Assembly (NCBI RefSeq): GCF_035982055.1
Contig: NZ_CP108427.1
Location: 3,286,001 to 3,350,000, forward strand
DNA from: Streptomyces sp. NBC_01288
Lineage (GTDB): Bacteria > Actinomycetota > Actinomycetes > Streptomycetales > Streptomycetaceae
DNA: 64,000 bases
Direction: 5' to 3'
Shown here: piece after piece, positions 7,077 through 19,600 of the stretch
How positions within the stretch are numbered: position 1 is the first letter of the stretch
How the letters are laid out: the number at the start of each line of letters is the position of its first letter
Notes under the pieces: model-generated
The model's input: only the letters and a program-made list of their open reading frames with translations
Database searches by the model: none
Told to the model about the DNA's origin: nothing
Translations under genes and position numbers: made by a program

Positions 7077-9695
7077 CTACCGCATCAACACCCCCGCACC
7101 CTCCACCCCATCCTCCGAAGGCACCGCCACAAGCCCCAACTCCGCACCGGACGCCAGCAGTCGGTGCGCAGGCAGAATCCGGACCGTGTACCCATAGGGC
7201 CCGGTCCGATCAAGGGCAAGCGGCCCCTCGTACAACCAGTGCCCCTCCGCATCCGGACCCCCCGCCGGCTTCAAGGGCACCGTAGTCGCGTCCCCGATCC
7301 GGTCCTCCGGATCCACCCGCCCCGAAACCGCCTGCACCTCCACATCGTCCGGAGCAAGCCCCGCCAACCCCACCCGCACCCGGAGATTCAGCGTCGTACC
7401 GAGCTCCGCGGTGGCCGTAGCCGCAGCCGTCTCCACGTGATCGACGGTCACCCCGTGCCAGGCAGCCCGCACCCGCCCCTTCCAGGCGGCGAGTTCACGA
7501 GCCGCGTCCGGGGTCATCGCGCGATGGGCGTGCGCGGCCGGACCGTACAACCGCTCCACGTACTCCCGGACCATCCGCCCGGCAAGCACCTTCGGACCCA
7601 GCAACGTCAACGTCTGCCGGACCATCTCGATCCAGCGATCGGGCAACCCGTCCTGCCCGCGCTCGTAGAACCGCGGGGTGACACGTTGCTCCAGGAGGTC
7701 GTAGAGGGCCGCGGCCTCCACATCGTCCCGGTGGTCGGGGTCCGTGCCCGTGCCGTCCGCCGTGGGGATCGCCCAGCCGAAGTCGGGCTGGAACCACTCG
7801 TCCCACCAGCCGTCCAGCACCGAGAGGTTGAGGCAGCCGTTCAGGGCGGCCTTCATCCCGCTCGTGCCGCACGCCTCCAACGGGCGCAGCGGGTTGTTGA
7901 GCCAGATGTCGCAGCCGGGGTACAGCTTCTGCGCCATCGCCATGCCGTAGTCGGGCAGGAAGACGATCCGGTGCCGGACGCGCGGGTCGTCCGCGAACTT
8001 CACCAGCTCCTGCACCAGCCGCTTGCCCCCGTCGTCCGCCGGGTGCGCCTTGCCCGCCACCACGATCTGGATCGGGTGGTCCGGGTGCAGGAGGAGGTCC
8101 ATCAGCCGGTCCCGGTCGCGCAGCATCAGCGTCAGGCGTTTGTACGACGGGACGCGGCGCGCGAATCCGATCGTGAGGACGTCGGGGTCCAGGACGCCGT
8201 CGATCCACCCCAACTCGGCCGATCCGGCGCCGCGTTGACGCCAGGACGCGCGGAGCCGTTCCCGTACCTCCACCACCAACTGCTCGCGCAGATCGCGGCG
8301 CAGCTCCCAGATGTCCTGGTCCGGGATCTCCGCGACCGCGTCCCAGCGGTCCGAACCGCCCACCGTCAGCGCGTCCTCGGTGCGCTGGGCGCCGATCTGC
8401 CGCGCGCCCAGCCGGAACACCTCGGGGGCGACCCAGGTCGGCGCGTGCACCCCGTTGGTCACGGAGGTGATCGGCACCTCCTCGGCGTCGAACCCCGGCC
8501 AGAGACCGGAGAACATCTCGCGGCTGACCTGACCGTGCAACAGGGAGACGCCATTGGCCCGTTGACCCAGCCGCAGGCCCATCACGGCCATGTTGAAGAG
8601 GTTGGGTTCGCCGCCGGGGTAGGTCTCCATGCCGAGGCTCAGGATGTGCTGGACGTCCAGGCGCGGGAGTTCGGCCTCGGAACCGAAGTGCCGGGCCACC
8701 AACTCCCGGTCGAAACGGTCGATTCCGGCCGGTACGGGCGTGTGCGTGGTGAAGACCGTGCCGGCCCGCACCGCCTCCAGGCCGGCGTCGAAGTCCAGCC
8801 CCGCGTCGCAGAGTTCGGCGATCCGCTCCAGGCCGAGGAAGCCCGCGTGTCCCTCGTTCGTGTGGAACACCTCGGGCTCGGGGTGACCGGCGAGGCGGCA
8901 GTACGTCCGTACCGCCCGCACACCCCCTATGCCGAGCAACATCTCCTGGAGCAGCCGGTGTTCGCTGCCGCCGCCGTAGAGGACATCGGTCACACCGCGC
9001 TCGCCGACGTCGTTCTCCTCGACGTCCGAGTCCAGCATCAGCAGCGGCACCCGGCCGACCTGCGCGAGCCAGATCCGGGCGCGCAGCGAACGCCCGCCGG
9101 GCAGCGCCAGGGAGACCTGGGCCGGGGAGCCGTCCTCCTCCCGCAGCAGCGCGACCGGGAGTTCGTTGGGGTCGAGGACCGGATAGTGCTCCTGCTGCCA
9201 GCCGTCCCGGGACAACGACTGACGGAAGTAGCCGTGCCGGTAGAGGAGCCCGACGCCGATCAGCGGTACGCCGAGGTCGCTGGCCGATTTGAGATGGTCG
9301 CCGGCGAGGATGCCGAGGCCGCCGGAGTACTGCGGCAGGGCGGCCGTCACGCCGAACTCGGGTGAGAAGTAGGCGACGGCGGCGGGCAGTTCACCGCCCT
9401 GGGTCTGGTACCAGCGGTCACCGCCCACGTAGTCGGCGAGGTCGCCCGCGACCTCGGTGAGCCGGCGCAGGAAACGGCCGTCCTCGGCCAGCTCCGCGAG
9501 CCGCTCGGCGGAGACGCTGCCGAGGAGTCGTACGGGATCGCGTTCCGAGGCGGCCCAGCGCTCGGGATCGACGGACTGGAAGAGATCACGGGTGTCGGCG
9601 TGCCAGGACCAGCGCAGATTGCGCGCCAGATCACTGAGAGGTCGGAGGGGTTCGGGGAGAACGGGACGGACGGTGAATCGACGGATCGCCTTCAC
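7077..9695 (-). CDS. glgP: Alpha-glucan (glycogen/maltodextrin) phosphorylase
   Basis: An 872-residue GT35 phosphorylase, the usual length for the actinobacterial form. It releases glucose 1-phosphate from the non-reducing ends of glycogen or maltodextrin, using pyridoxal phosphate. An N-terminal DUF3417-type segment (LPEPLRPLSDLARNLRWSWH) precedes the catalytic body. Motifs include the FHTNEGHAGFLGLERI segment, TPVPAGIDRF, and the region EACGTSGMKAALNGCLN typical of this subgroup near the cofactor pocket. The GTG at 9693-9695 sits behind a GGTGGAG ribosome site. It faces away from glgE-treS-pep2-glgB, the opposite, synthetic arm of the same pathway, with a subtilase gene between them. I recall the same order in S. 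coelicolor. Confidence 0.95.
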   Translation of the reverse strand: MKAIRRFTVRPVLPEPLRPLSDLARNLRWSWHADTRDLFQSVDPERWAASERDPVRLLGSVSAERLAELAEDGRFLRRLTEVAGDLADYVGGDRWYQTQGGELPAAVAYFSPEFGVTAALPQYSGGLGILAGDHLKSASDLGVPLIGVGLLYRHGYFRQSLSRDGWQQEHYPVLDPNELPVALLREEDGSPAQVSLALPGGRSLRARIWLAQVGRVPLLMLDSDVEENDVGERGVTDVLYGGGSEHRLLQEMLLGIGGVRAVRTYCRLAGHPEPEVFHTNEGHAGFLGLERIAELCDAGLDFDAGLEAVRAGTVFTTHTPVPAGIDRFDRELVARHFGSEAELPRLDVQHILSLGMETYPGGEPNLFNMAVMGLRLGQRANGVSLLHGQVSREMFSGLWPGFDAEEVPITSVTNGVHAPTWVAPEVFRLGARQIGAQRTEDALTVGGSDRWDAVAEIPDQDIWELRRDLREQLVVEVRERLRASWRQRGAGSAELGWIDGVLDPDVLTIGFARRVPSYKRLTLMLRDRDRLMDLLLHPDHPIQIVVAGKAHPADDGGKRLVQELVKFADDPRVRHRIVFLPDYGMAMAQKLYPGCDIWLNNPLRPLEACGTSGMKAALNGCLNLSVLDGWWDEWFQPDFGWAIPTADGTGTDPDHRDDVEAAALYDLLEQRVTPRFYERGQDGLPDRWIEMVRQTLTLLGPKVLAGRMVREYVERLYGPAAHAHRAMTPDAARELAAWKGRVRAAWHGVTVDHVETAAATATAELGTTLNLRVRVGLAGLAPDDVEVQAVSGRVDPEDRIGDATTVPLKPAGGPDAEGHWLYEGPLALDRTGPYGYTVRILPAHRLLASGAELGLVAVPSEDGVEGAGVLMR

Positions 9696-9782
9696 AGCTC
9701 CACCTCGGCGCGTTCGCTGGATGACACACGGCTATGTGCGTCGTCGTGTGTGATGACGGTACCGGCGATGGTGTCGCCCTCG

Positions 9783-9801
9783 CTGGGGGCTTCGCCCCCA
9801 G
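9783..9801. repeat. Short GC hairpin between glgP and subtilase
   Basis: CTGGGGGC-TTC-GCCCCCAG, an 8-bp perfect stem with a 3-nt loop. It resembles the hairpin ends of common Streptomyces intergenic repeats. It lies in the 223-bp divergent gap, which also holds ACACACG (9724-9730) and its complement (9745-9751). Its role is unknown. Confidence 0.5.
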
Positions 9802-9918
9802 ACCCCAACGGGCTGATTATTACCACCCTGAACTAATACGGGCCCCTCATGCGCCCTTGTGGTGCTTCGCGCCTCACGAGAGGCTGCCCAGTGGAGAGTT
9901 GAAGGAGGGGAACTCGAC

Positions 9919-11145
9919 ATGGCACGGACGCGCACGCGGCGTCTGCGTCGGGCGGGGGGTCTGACCGCGGTCATCACGGCCGCGGTCGTTTCGGCCATCA
10001 CCCTGCCCGCGCACGCCGCACCGGAGGGGACCATACTCGGCGCCGGTGAACCCGGTTCCGTCAGCGGTAGCTACCTGGTGACGTTGAAAGGGGGGACGAA
10101 GGCTCCGTCGGCCGCCGGAAAGGACCTGGCCACGAAGTACGGGGCGAAAATAAGCCACACCTACGGCACGGCCCTCAACGGCTACGCCATCAAGGCCAAC
10201 GAGAGACAGGCGAGACTCCTCGCGGCGGACGCGCGGGTCGCCTCGGTCGCCCAGGACACCCGCGTCACCCTGGACGGCAGCAGCCGTGGCGCCGCGAACC
10301 GTGTCCAGCGCAATCCGCCGTCCTGGGGCCTGGACCGGCTCGACCAGCCGAGCCTGCCGCTGAGCAAGAGCTACACCTCGCCGGTGTCCGGGGGCAGCGG
10401 GGCGACGGTGTACGTGATCGACACCGGCATCCGGATCACCCACAAGGACTTCGGCGGCCGGGCGAGCTACGGCTGGGACTTCGTCGACGACGACGCCACC
10501 GCCCAGGACGGCAACGGCCACGGCACCCATGTCGCCGGCACGATCGCCGGCACCACGTACGGCGTCGCCAAGAAGGCCAAGGTCGTCGCCGTACGCGTCC
10601 TCGACAACGCCGGAGCGGGTACGACCTCGCAGGTCATCGCCGGTATCGACTGGGTCACCCGGCACGCGCACAAGCCCGCGGTCGCCAACCTCAGCCTCGG
10701 CGGCATCCACAGCGCCCAGCTGGACACGGCCGTACGCAACTCGATCGCCTCCGGTGTCACGTACACGGTCGCGGCGGGCAACGACGGGCTGCGGGCCGGC
10801 CTGTACTCCCCCGCGGACGTCAAGGAGGCCATCACGGTCGGCGCCACCGACAGGACCGACGCCCGGGCCGCCTTCTCGAACTTCGGCCCGGCCGTCGACC
10901 TGTTCGCCCCGGGCGTCTCGATCACCTCCGCGTCGTACGCGAGCGACACGGGGAAGGCGACCTTCTCCGGTACGTCGATGGCGTCCCCCCACGCGGCAGG
11001 CGCGGCGGCCGTCTATCTCGCCGGTCACCCGCGTGCCACCCCGGCACAGGTCTCCGCCGCACTCGTCGCGGGGGCCGTTTCCGGGAAGGTGTCCGGCGCG
11101 GGGATCGGTTCGCCGGACAAACTTCTGCAAGTACCGCGGTCGTAG
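9919..11145 (+). CDS. Secreted S8 subtilisin-like serine protease
   Basis: A 408-residue secreted serine protease. It has a twin-Arg-rich basic N terminus and a signal peptide ending near AHAAP (about residue 33), then an I9-type inhibitor propeptide (about 50-120, starting GSYLVTLKGG), then the S8 catalytic domain with the triad Asp168 (VIDTGI), His201 (GHGTHVAG) and Ser353 (GTSMASPH). The ATG start follows a strong GAAGGAGGGG site at 9901-9910. There is no C-terminal extra domain. It interrupts the glgP-glgE neighbourhood but has its own terminator, so it is probably an independent unit that matures by propeptide autocleavage. Confidence 0.93.
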   Translation: MARTRTRRLRRAGGLTAVITAAVVSAITLPAHAAPEGTILGAGEPGSVSGSYLVTLKGGTKAPSAAGKDLATKYGAKISHTYGTALNGYAIKANERQARLLAADARVASVAQDTRVTLDGSSRGAANRVQRNPPSWGLDRLDQPSLPLSKSYTSPVSGGSGATVYVIDTGIRITHKDFGGRASYGWDFVDDDATAQDGNGHGTHVAGTIAGTTYGVAKKAKVVAVRVLDNAGAGTTSQVIAGIDWVTRHAHKPAVANLSLGGIHSAQLDTAVRNSIASGVTYTVAAGNDGLRAGLYSPADVKEAITVGATDRTDARAAFSNFGPAVDLFAPGVSITSASYASDTGKATFSGTSMASPHAAGAAAVYLAGHPRATPAQVSAALVAGAVSGKVSGAGIGSPDKLLQVPRS

Positions 11146-11160
11146 TGCGGGAGTGACGGC

Positions 11161-11191
11161 TCCGGCCCCGTTCGCCCTGGACGGGGCCGGA
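11161..11191 (+). terminator. Terminator after subtilase
   Basis: An 11-bp perfect stem, TCCGGCCCCGT (11161-11171) pairing with 11181-11191, loop of 9 nt, followed by TCTTTCTGT. It is a good intrinsic terminator 15 bp past the stop. Confidence 0.85.
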
Positions 11192-11219
11192 TCTTTCTGT
11201 GGAGATCTGCGCGTAAGTA

Positions 11220-11244
11220 GTTAGCAACCTGCCGGATTGCTAAC
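11220..11244. promoter_or_regulatory. Inverted repeat upstream of glgE operon
   Basis: GTTAGCAA (11220-11227) and TTGCTAAC (11237-11244) form an 8-9-8 dyad about 120 bp before glgE. It could be the operator for the glgE-treS-pep2-glgB unit. No regulator is encoded next to it. Confidence 0.45.
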
Positions 11245-11364
11245 CCGAATAGGGTGGGAAGGCTCCACCGGTACGCCCCCAGACGCACCACGGGATCTCC
11301 TTCGCAGGACCCACCTCCCCACATCCATCCGCCCACACCCACGTTGACGCGGACAGGAGCGGTC

Positions 11365-13460
11365 ATGCCCGCCACGCACCACTCGTCACCACCCCCGACA
11401 CCCGGCACGGCCACGCCCCGCGTGCGCCCCGCCGGCACGGCACCACCCGCCCCGGAGCCACCCTCCGCGGACGGCTCATCGCCCGGCATCGGACGCATCC
11501 CCGTCCTCGATGTCCGGCCGGTCGTCCAGCACGGCCACCGGTCCGCCAAGGCGGTGACCGGTGAGGCGTTCGAGGTCTCGGCCATCGTCTTCCGCGAGGG
11601 CCACGACGCGGTCGCCGCCAACGCGGTCCTCCACGACCCGGAGGGCCGCCCGGGCCCCTGGACCCCGATGCGGGAGCTGGCCCCCGGCTCCGACCGTTGG
11701 GGCGCCACGGTCGCACCCGGCGAACCGGGCCGGTGGACCTACACCGTGGAGGCCTGGAGCGACCCGGTCGCCACCTGGCGCCACCACGCCCGGATCAAGA
11801 TCCCGGCCGGCATGGACACGGAACTGGTCCTGGAGGAGGGCGCGCGCCTGTACGAACGCGCCATCTCCGGCGTCCCGAAGGGCAAGGGCCTCCGCCCCGT
11901 CCTCCGCGCCGCCGTCACCGCCCTCCGCGACGAGACCCGCCCGCCCGCGTCCCGCCTCGCCGCCGCGCTGGCGCCGGAGGTGGACGGGGTACTGGCCCGC
12001 TATCCCCTGCGGGAACTGGTCACGCCCTCCGAGCCCAGGCCCCTGCTCGTCGAGCGGGAGCGGGCGTTGTACGGCGCCTGGTACGAGTTCTTCCCACGCT
12101 CCGAGGGCACTGCGGCCCAGCCCCACGGCACGTTCCGTACGGCGGCGAAACGTCTGGACGGCATCGCGGCGATGGGCTTCGACGTGGTGTACCTGCCCCC
12201 GATCCACCCGATCGGGAGCACCTTCCGCAAGGGCCCGAACAACACCCTCTCCGCAGGACGTGAGGACGTCGGTGTCCCGTGGGCGATCGGCTCACCGGAG
12301 GGCGGGCACGACGCGATCCATCCGCAGCTGGGCACGCTGGAGGACTTCGATGCGTTCGTCGCGCGGGCCGCCGAGCTGGGCATGGAGATCGCGCTCGACT
12401 TCGCGCTCCAGTGCTCGCCGGACCATCCGTGGGTGGAGAAGCACCCGGAGTGGTTCCACCACCGCCCCGACGGGACGATCGCGTACGCGGAGAACCCGCC
12501 GAAGAAGTACCAGGACATCTACCCGATCGCCTTCGACCGGGACCTGGACGGACTGATCACCGAGACCGTCCGCGTGCTGCGGCACTGGATGGACCACGGG
12601 GTACGGATCTTCCGCGTGGACAACCCGCACACCAAGCCGGTGGTGTTCTGGGAACGGGTGATCGCGGAGATCAACGGCACCGACCCGGACATCATCTTCC
12701 TGGCCGAGGCGTTCACCCGTCCCGCGATGATGGCCACGCTCGCGCAGGTCGGTTTCCAGCAGTCGTACACCTACTTCACCTGGCGCAACACGAAGCAGGA
12801 ACTCACCGAGTACCTGAGCGAGTTGTCCGGCGAGGCGGCTGCCTACATGCGGCCGAACTTTTTCGTGAACACCCCGGACATCCTGCACGAGTTCCTCCAG
12901 GAGGGCGGTCGCCCGGCCTTCGAACTGCGCGCGGTGCTCGCCGCGACCCTCGCTCCCACGTGGGGGGTGTACAGCGGGTATGAGTTGTGCGAGAACACAC
13001 CGTTGCGGCCCGGCAGCGAGGAGTATCTCAACTCCGAGAAGTACCAACTCCGTCCCCGCGACTGGGTGTCGGCCGAGCGAGAAGGACGTAGCATCGCGCC
13101 ATTGCTGGGCAAGCTCAACGACATCCGGCGCCGCAGCCCGGCGTTGCGGCAGCTGCGCGACCTCCACTTCCACGATGTGGATCAGGAGGCGGTGATCGCG
13201 TACTCGAAGCGGAGCGGTTCGAACACGGTTCTGGTGGTCGCGAACCTCGACCCTCACCACACCCAGGAGGCCACGGTCTCGTTGGACATGCCGCAACTCG
13301 GCCTGGAATGGCACGAGTCGGTGCCGGTGCGCGACGAGCTCACCGGCGAGACCTATCACTGGGGCAGGGCCAACTATGTGCGCCTGGAGCCGGGTAACCG
13401 GCCCGCACACATCCTCACCGTCCTGCGACCGTCCCCGCAGATCGGAGGGTCACCCACCAT

Positions 13461-13464
<4 letters not shown>
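11365..13464 (+). CDS. glgE: Alpha-1,4-glucan:maltose-1-phosphate maltosyltransferase
   Basis: A 699-residue GH13 subfamily 3 enzyme that transfers maltosyl units from maltose 1-phosphate to alpha-1,4-glucan (EC 2.4.99.16). A disordered Pro-rich N terminus (about 1-50) precedes the beta-sandwich domain, then the GH13 barrel with [17 protein letters not shown], the nucleophile Asp419 in [10 protein letters not shown] and the acid/base Glu448 in FLAEAFTRP. These are 29 residues apart, the same spacing as Asp394 and Glu423 of S. coelicolor GlgE1. The ATG start follows CAGGAG with 5-nt spacing. Its stop overlaps the treS start by 4 nt (ATGA), showing translational coupling, so the substrate-making and substrate-using steps are co-expressed. 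Confidence 0.96.
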
Positions 13465-15161
<1,697 letters not shown>

Positions 15162-15281
15162 ATCGCTGCCGGATCCGTGCTGGATCCCGGTGGGGCGGGG
15201 CGGTTTCGGTTTCCCCCGCCCCGCCCGGGGCACGCAACAGTGACACCCCGACCCACCCCCGGGGAAAGGAATGTGACACCT

Positions 15282-16655
15282 ATGGCGGAGACTGTCACAA
15301 TTTCCGGCCGGACCAGCCCCGGCCTCCTGGCATCCCTCGACCCCCTCCTGCGGGAGTGGCTGCCCAGGCAACGGTGGTTCGCGGGCAAAGGCCGTCCCGT
15401 CACGGGTTTCACGCTGGTGGCGGCGACCGAACTGCTCCCGCTGGACGGCAACAAGCCAGGCCTCCACCACCTCCTGGTCCAGGCCCACCAATCCCCCAAC
15501 CCCGGCGACTGCTACCAACTCCTCATAGGCGTGCGCGAGGCGCTGCCACCCCGGCTCGCGCCCGCGCTCATCGGACATGTGGAGGAAGGCCCGCTCGCCG
15601 GTCACACGGTGTACGAGGCCCTGTACGACCCCCGGCCCGCCGAGGTGCTCCTGGAGGCGTTGCGCACCCAGGCCCGCATCGGCGGGCTGCGCTTCGAACG
15701 GGCCCCGGACGCCCCGGAGATCGCCCCCGGCCTGACCCCACGCCTGATGACGGCCGAACAGTCCAATTCGTCGGTGGTCTACGGCGATACGTACATCCTG
15801 AAACTCCTACGCAGGATCGTCCCCGGCACCAACCCCGACCTGGAACTCCCGCTGGCTCTCGCCCGGGAGGGCTGCCCCCGGGTACCGGCCCCGACGGCGT
15901 GGCTACGGGCGGAGTTCGCCGACGAGCCGTACGTCCTGGGAGTCCTCCAACCTTTCGTGCAGGGCGCGGCGGACGGCTGGGAACTGGCGCTGAGCGAGTT
16001 GTCCAAGGGCGAGGACTTCGGCGCGGAGGCGAGGTCACTGGGCAGGGCGACGGCGGAGGTCCACGTGGCCCTGGCGCGAGCGCTGCCGACGATGACGTTG
16101 GGCCACGCGCAGCTGGAACTGCTGGTGCACGGCATGACCGAGCGCCTGGAGGCGGCGGCGCAGGCGGTACCGGCGCTCCGCCCTTACGCCCCCGGCCTGC
16201 ACTCGGCGTTCTCGGCCTTGGCTAACTTGGCGGCGGAGGGCCAGACCTGGACCGCCCAACGCATCCACGGCGACCTGCACCTGGGCCAGTGCCTGCACTC
16301 GCCGTCCGGGGAATGGTCCCTGATCGACTTCGAGGGCGAGCCGTCCAGGCCCCTCGCGGAACGCCGTATGCCCCAGCCTCCGGTACGGGACATCGCGGGG
16401 ATGCTCCGTTCCTTCGACTACGCGGCCCACTCGACGACGCCGGCGGCGCCGGGCTGGGCGGACATGTGCCGGGCGGCGTACTGCTCGGGGTACGCGGAGG
16501 TGACGGGGGTGGATCCGCGGACGGATCCGGTGCTGCTCCGCGCGTACGAGACGGACAAGGCGATCTACGAAGTCCTCTACGAGGCCCGCCATCGCCCCGA
16601 CTGGCTCCCGGTCCCCTTGTCAGCGGTCCGCCGCCTGGCCAACCCCACGACCTGA
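15282..16655 (+). CDS. pep2: Maltokinase (maltose to maltose 1-phosphate)
   Basis: A 457-residue kinase of the Pep2/Mak group with an aminoglycoside-phosphotransferase-like fold. It supplies GlgE with maltose 1-phosphate using ATP. Motifs: the N-terminal cap PLLREWLPRQRWFAGKG, the ATP-site lysine segment YGDTYILKLLRR, the catalytic loop QRIHGDLHLGQCL and the metal-binding LIDFEGEP. The following PPVRDIAGMLRSFDYAA is typical. ATG 15282 is used; a GTG at 15273 in frame is closer to the AAAGGA site (15265-15270) and is possible. The gap from treS is 120 bp, so this gene may have its own signals although it reads in the same direction. Confidence 0.94.
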   Translation: MAETVTISGRTSPGLLASLDPLLREWLPRQRWFAGKGRPVTGFTLVAATELLPLDGNKPGLHHLLVQAHQSPNPGDCYQLLIGVREALPPRLAPALIGHVEEGPLAGHTVYEALYDPRPAEVLLEALRTQARIGGLRFERAPDAPEIAPGLTPRLMTAEQSNSSVVYGDTYILKLLRRIVPGTNPDLELPLALAREGCPRVPAPTAWLRAEFADEPYVLGVLQPFVQGAADGWELALSELSKGEDFGAEARSLGRATAEVHVALARALPTMTLGHAQLELLVHGMTERLEAAAQAVPALRPYAPGLHSAFSALANLAAEGQTWTAQRIHGDLHLGQCLHSPSGEWSLIDFEGEPSRPLAERRMPQPPVRDIAGMLRSFDYAAHSTTPAAPGWADMCRAAYCSGYAEVTGVDPRTDPVLLRAYETDKAIYEVLYEARHRPDWLPVPLSAVRRLANPTT

Positions 16656-16697
16656 CCCCACCCACCCCGCCCTCACCCCGCCCAGGAGGCTCCACCC

Positions 16698-19600
16698 GTG
16701 ACCCCGCGTCCCCCGTCCAACGGTTCTGATCCGAAGCCGAGGAAGAAAACGGCTGAGGGGAAGAGCGGTGCGGAAGTGCAGCCGACGGCTTCTGGGGAGA
16801 AGGGGGGCGCTGATGGCCGCAGCGGCGTGAAGAAGGCCGCCGAGGTTGCGAGGAAGGCTGCGGGCAAGGGAGGCGCGGTTAAGGGAAGTGCGGCTAAGAG
16901 GGCTGCGGTCAAGAAGGCCAAGGCCAAGAGGGGTGCGGGCGAGGGGGCGGCTGCGGAGAAGGCGACGAAGAAGAGGGGCGGGACGGGGAGCGCCGTCGCG
17001 AAGAAGGCCGGGACGAAGAAGGTGGCGGCAGCTGAGCCGGCTGCGCCCGGGAAGGTCGGCACGGCCGGGGCCAAGAGAGCAGTGGCGAAGGACTCGGGGG
17101 CTGAGACAGCCAAGCCTGGGAAGCTCGGGGCCAAAACGGCGAAGAAGAACACGCCGGCCGACGCGGCTGCGCCCGGGAAGCTCGGGACGGCCAAGGCCAA
17201 GAAGGCGGCTGCGAAGGACGCCTCGGCCGAGACGGCTGAGCCTGGGAAGGCGGCAGCCAAGAAGACGGTGGCGAAGGACGCGCGGGCTGAAACGCCCAAG
17301 CCGGGAAAGGCCGGAGCCAAAACGGCGAAGAAGGAAATGCCGGCCAAGGCCACTGAGCCCGGGAAGGCCGCGGCCAAGAGGGCGACGACGACGATCGCCG
17401 GCACGAAGAAGGCAGCGGCGACGAAGGCGGCGGCCAAGAACGCCGTGATCAAGAAGGCCGCGGCCGAGCGAGCGACGAAGAAGAACGCCGTGGCGAAGAC
17501 TGGTTCGGCGGAAGATACCTCGGCGACAGAAGCTGCGACGGAGAAGGCCATGACGAAGACGGGCGCCGCGAAGACGGGTACGGCGAAGAGGACGAACGTG
17601 ACGGCGAGGATCCCGGCGGAGACGGGCTCGGCGGAAGAAGTCGTGGCGGAAACGAGCAGCGCGAGGAAGACCGTGACGAAGAGGGCCGCAGCGAAGAAGG
17701 GCGTGACCAAGAAGGTCGCCGCCAAGAAGGGTGCCGGGAAGAAGAACTCGGCGAAGAAGGGCCTGGCCAGGAAGACGATCGCGGCCGACGAGAAGTCCAC
17801 GCGGAGGACGGTGAGTGCCGACACGGGGGTGGATTCGGGGGCGGCTTCTCCCGCACCGGACGGGGAGACTGCCGAACGAGAGGGGACGGCTCCTCCCGCA
17901 CGGGGAAGCGCCGCGCCCTTGTCGGAAAAGGCAGATTCCGCACCGGAGCAGGGGGCTTCCGCAGTGGAGCAGGAGGCTTCCGCACCGGAGCAGGAGGCTT
18001 CCGCACCGGAGCAGGAGGCTTCCGCACCGGAGCAGGAGGCTTCCGCACCGGAGCAGGGAGGTTCCGCAGCAGAGCAGGAGGCCTCCACACCGGGTCAGGC
18101 GACTGCTGACCCCGGCGTCGCGTCCGCCCCGGAGCCGGGTCCCACGTCGGAGTCGGATCCCACCTCGGAGTCGGGTCCCACCTCGGAGTCGGGTCTCGCT
18201 TCGGATTCCGGTCCCACTTCCGAGTCAGCCACGCCGCTGGCGGCGACCGAGGATGCAGAGCCGACCACGTCATCGACACCGCCCACCGCACCGGCTCCGG
18301 CTGTGCTGCCAACTCCGGACGACACCTCGGAGTCGGAGTCGGCCACACCGACAACCCCGTCCACCTCGCCGACCACTCCGACTCCGGCGGTGCTGCCGAC
18401 CCGGGCCGACACCCCGGATCTGAAGTCGGTCACACCGGCGCCCCCGTCAGCCATACCGACCTCGCCCGCCACTCCGGCTCCGGCGCCGGCCACGCCGCCG
18501 GTATCGGCCGACGCCCCGGAACCGGCCACAACGCCAACGCCGACCACGACACCGACCTCGCCCGCCGCTCCCGCTTCGGCACCGGCCCCGCTGACGGCTG
18601 CGGCTGACACCCCGAAGGCGGCCACACCGGCGGCACCGCCCACCACACCGGCCTCACCCGTACCATCGGCCTCGGCCGAAGCCTCGAAGCCGACCACACC
18701 CACAACCCCATCGGCTCCGTCGGCAGCACCCGTCACCACCCCGCAGTTGGCCACGCCCTCGGCCCCGCCCACCGCACCGGCCCCCGCCCCGCTGCCGACC
18801 CCGGCCAACACCCCAGACCTGGCCACACAGCCCACCCCACCGACCTCCCCCACCCCTCCCCCAACCCCCACCATCTCCCCCGCCCTGGACGCCCCAGACC
18901 GCGACCGCCTCCTCCACGGAACCCACCACGCCCCCCACTCCGTACTCGGCGCCCACTCGGTCCCCGGCGGAGTCGCGTTCCGGGTGTTCCGGCCGTTCGC
19001 GCTCGGAGTCACCGTCGTGGCAGGGCAGTTGAAGGCCGAGTTGCATGACGACGGGGACGGGTTCTTCTCCGGGTTGCTTCCCCTCCACGGTGTGCCGGAG
19101 TATCGGCTCGCCGTGGCCTACGAAGGCACCGTGCAGGAGGTCGAGGACGCGTACCGGTTCCTGCCCGCGCTCGGTGATCTGGATCTCCACCTGATCGGTG
19201 AGGGCCGGCACGAGGAGTTGTGGCAGGCGCTCGGGGCGCGGACGATGACGCATCAGGGGGTCACCGGTACCCGTTTCACCGTGTGGGCGCCGGACGCGCA
19301 GGGCGTCCGCCTTGCCGGTACCTTCAACTTCTGGGACGGGACGGGCGCCCCGCTGCGCTCACTCGGCGGCACCGGAGTGTGGGAACTGTTCATGCCGGGT
19401 GTCGGCGAGGGCGAGCTGTACAAGTTCGAGATCACCCGGCCCGACGGTTCGAAGACGATGCGCGCCGACCCCATGGCCCGCCGCACCGAGGTCCCGCCCG
19501 CCACCTCCTCGATCGTCCACGCCTCGCACTACGAGTGGAACGACGAGGAATGGCTCGCCCAGCGCACCGAACTCCCCGCCCACAAAGCACCCCTCTCCAT

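Noticed and set aside
16673..18088. 471-codon antisense frame opposite the Lys/Ala part of glgB
   Set aside because: Its Phe/Ala/Ser product is simply the reverse of Lys/Ala codons; the sense frame has a ribosome site and continues into the enzyme.
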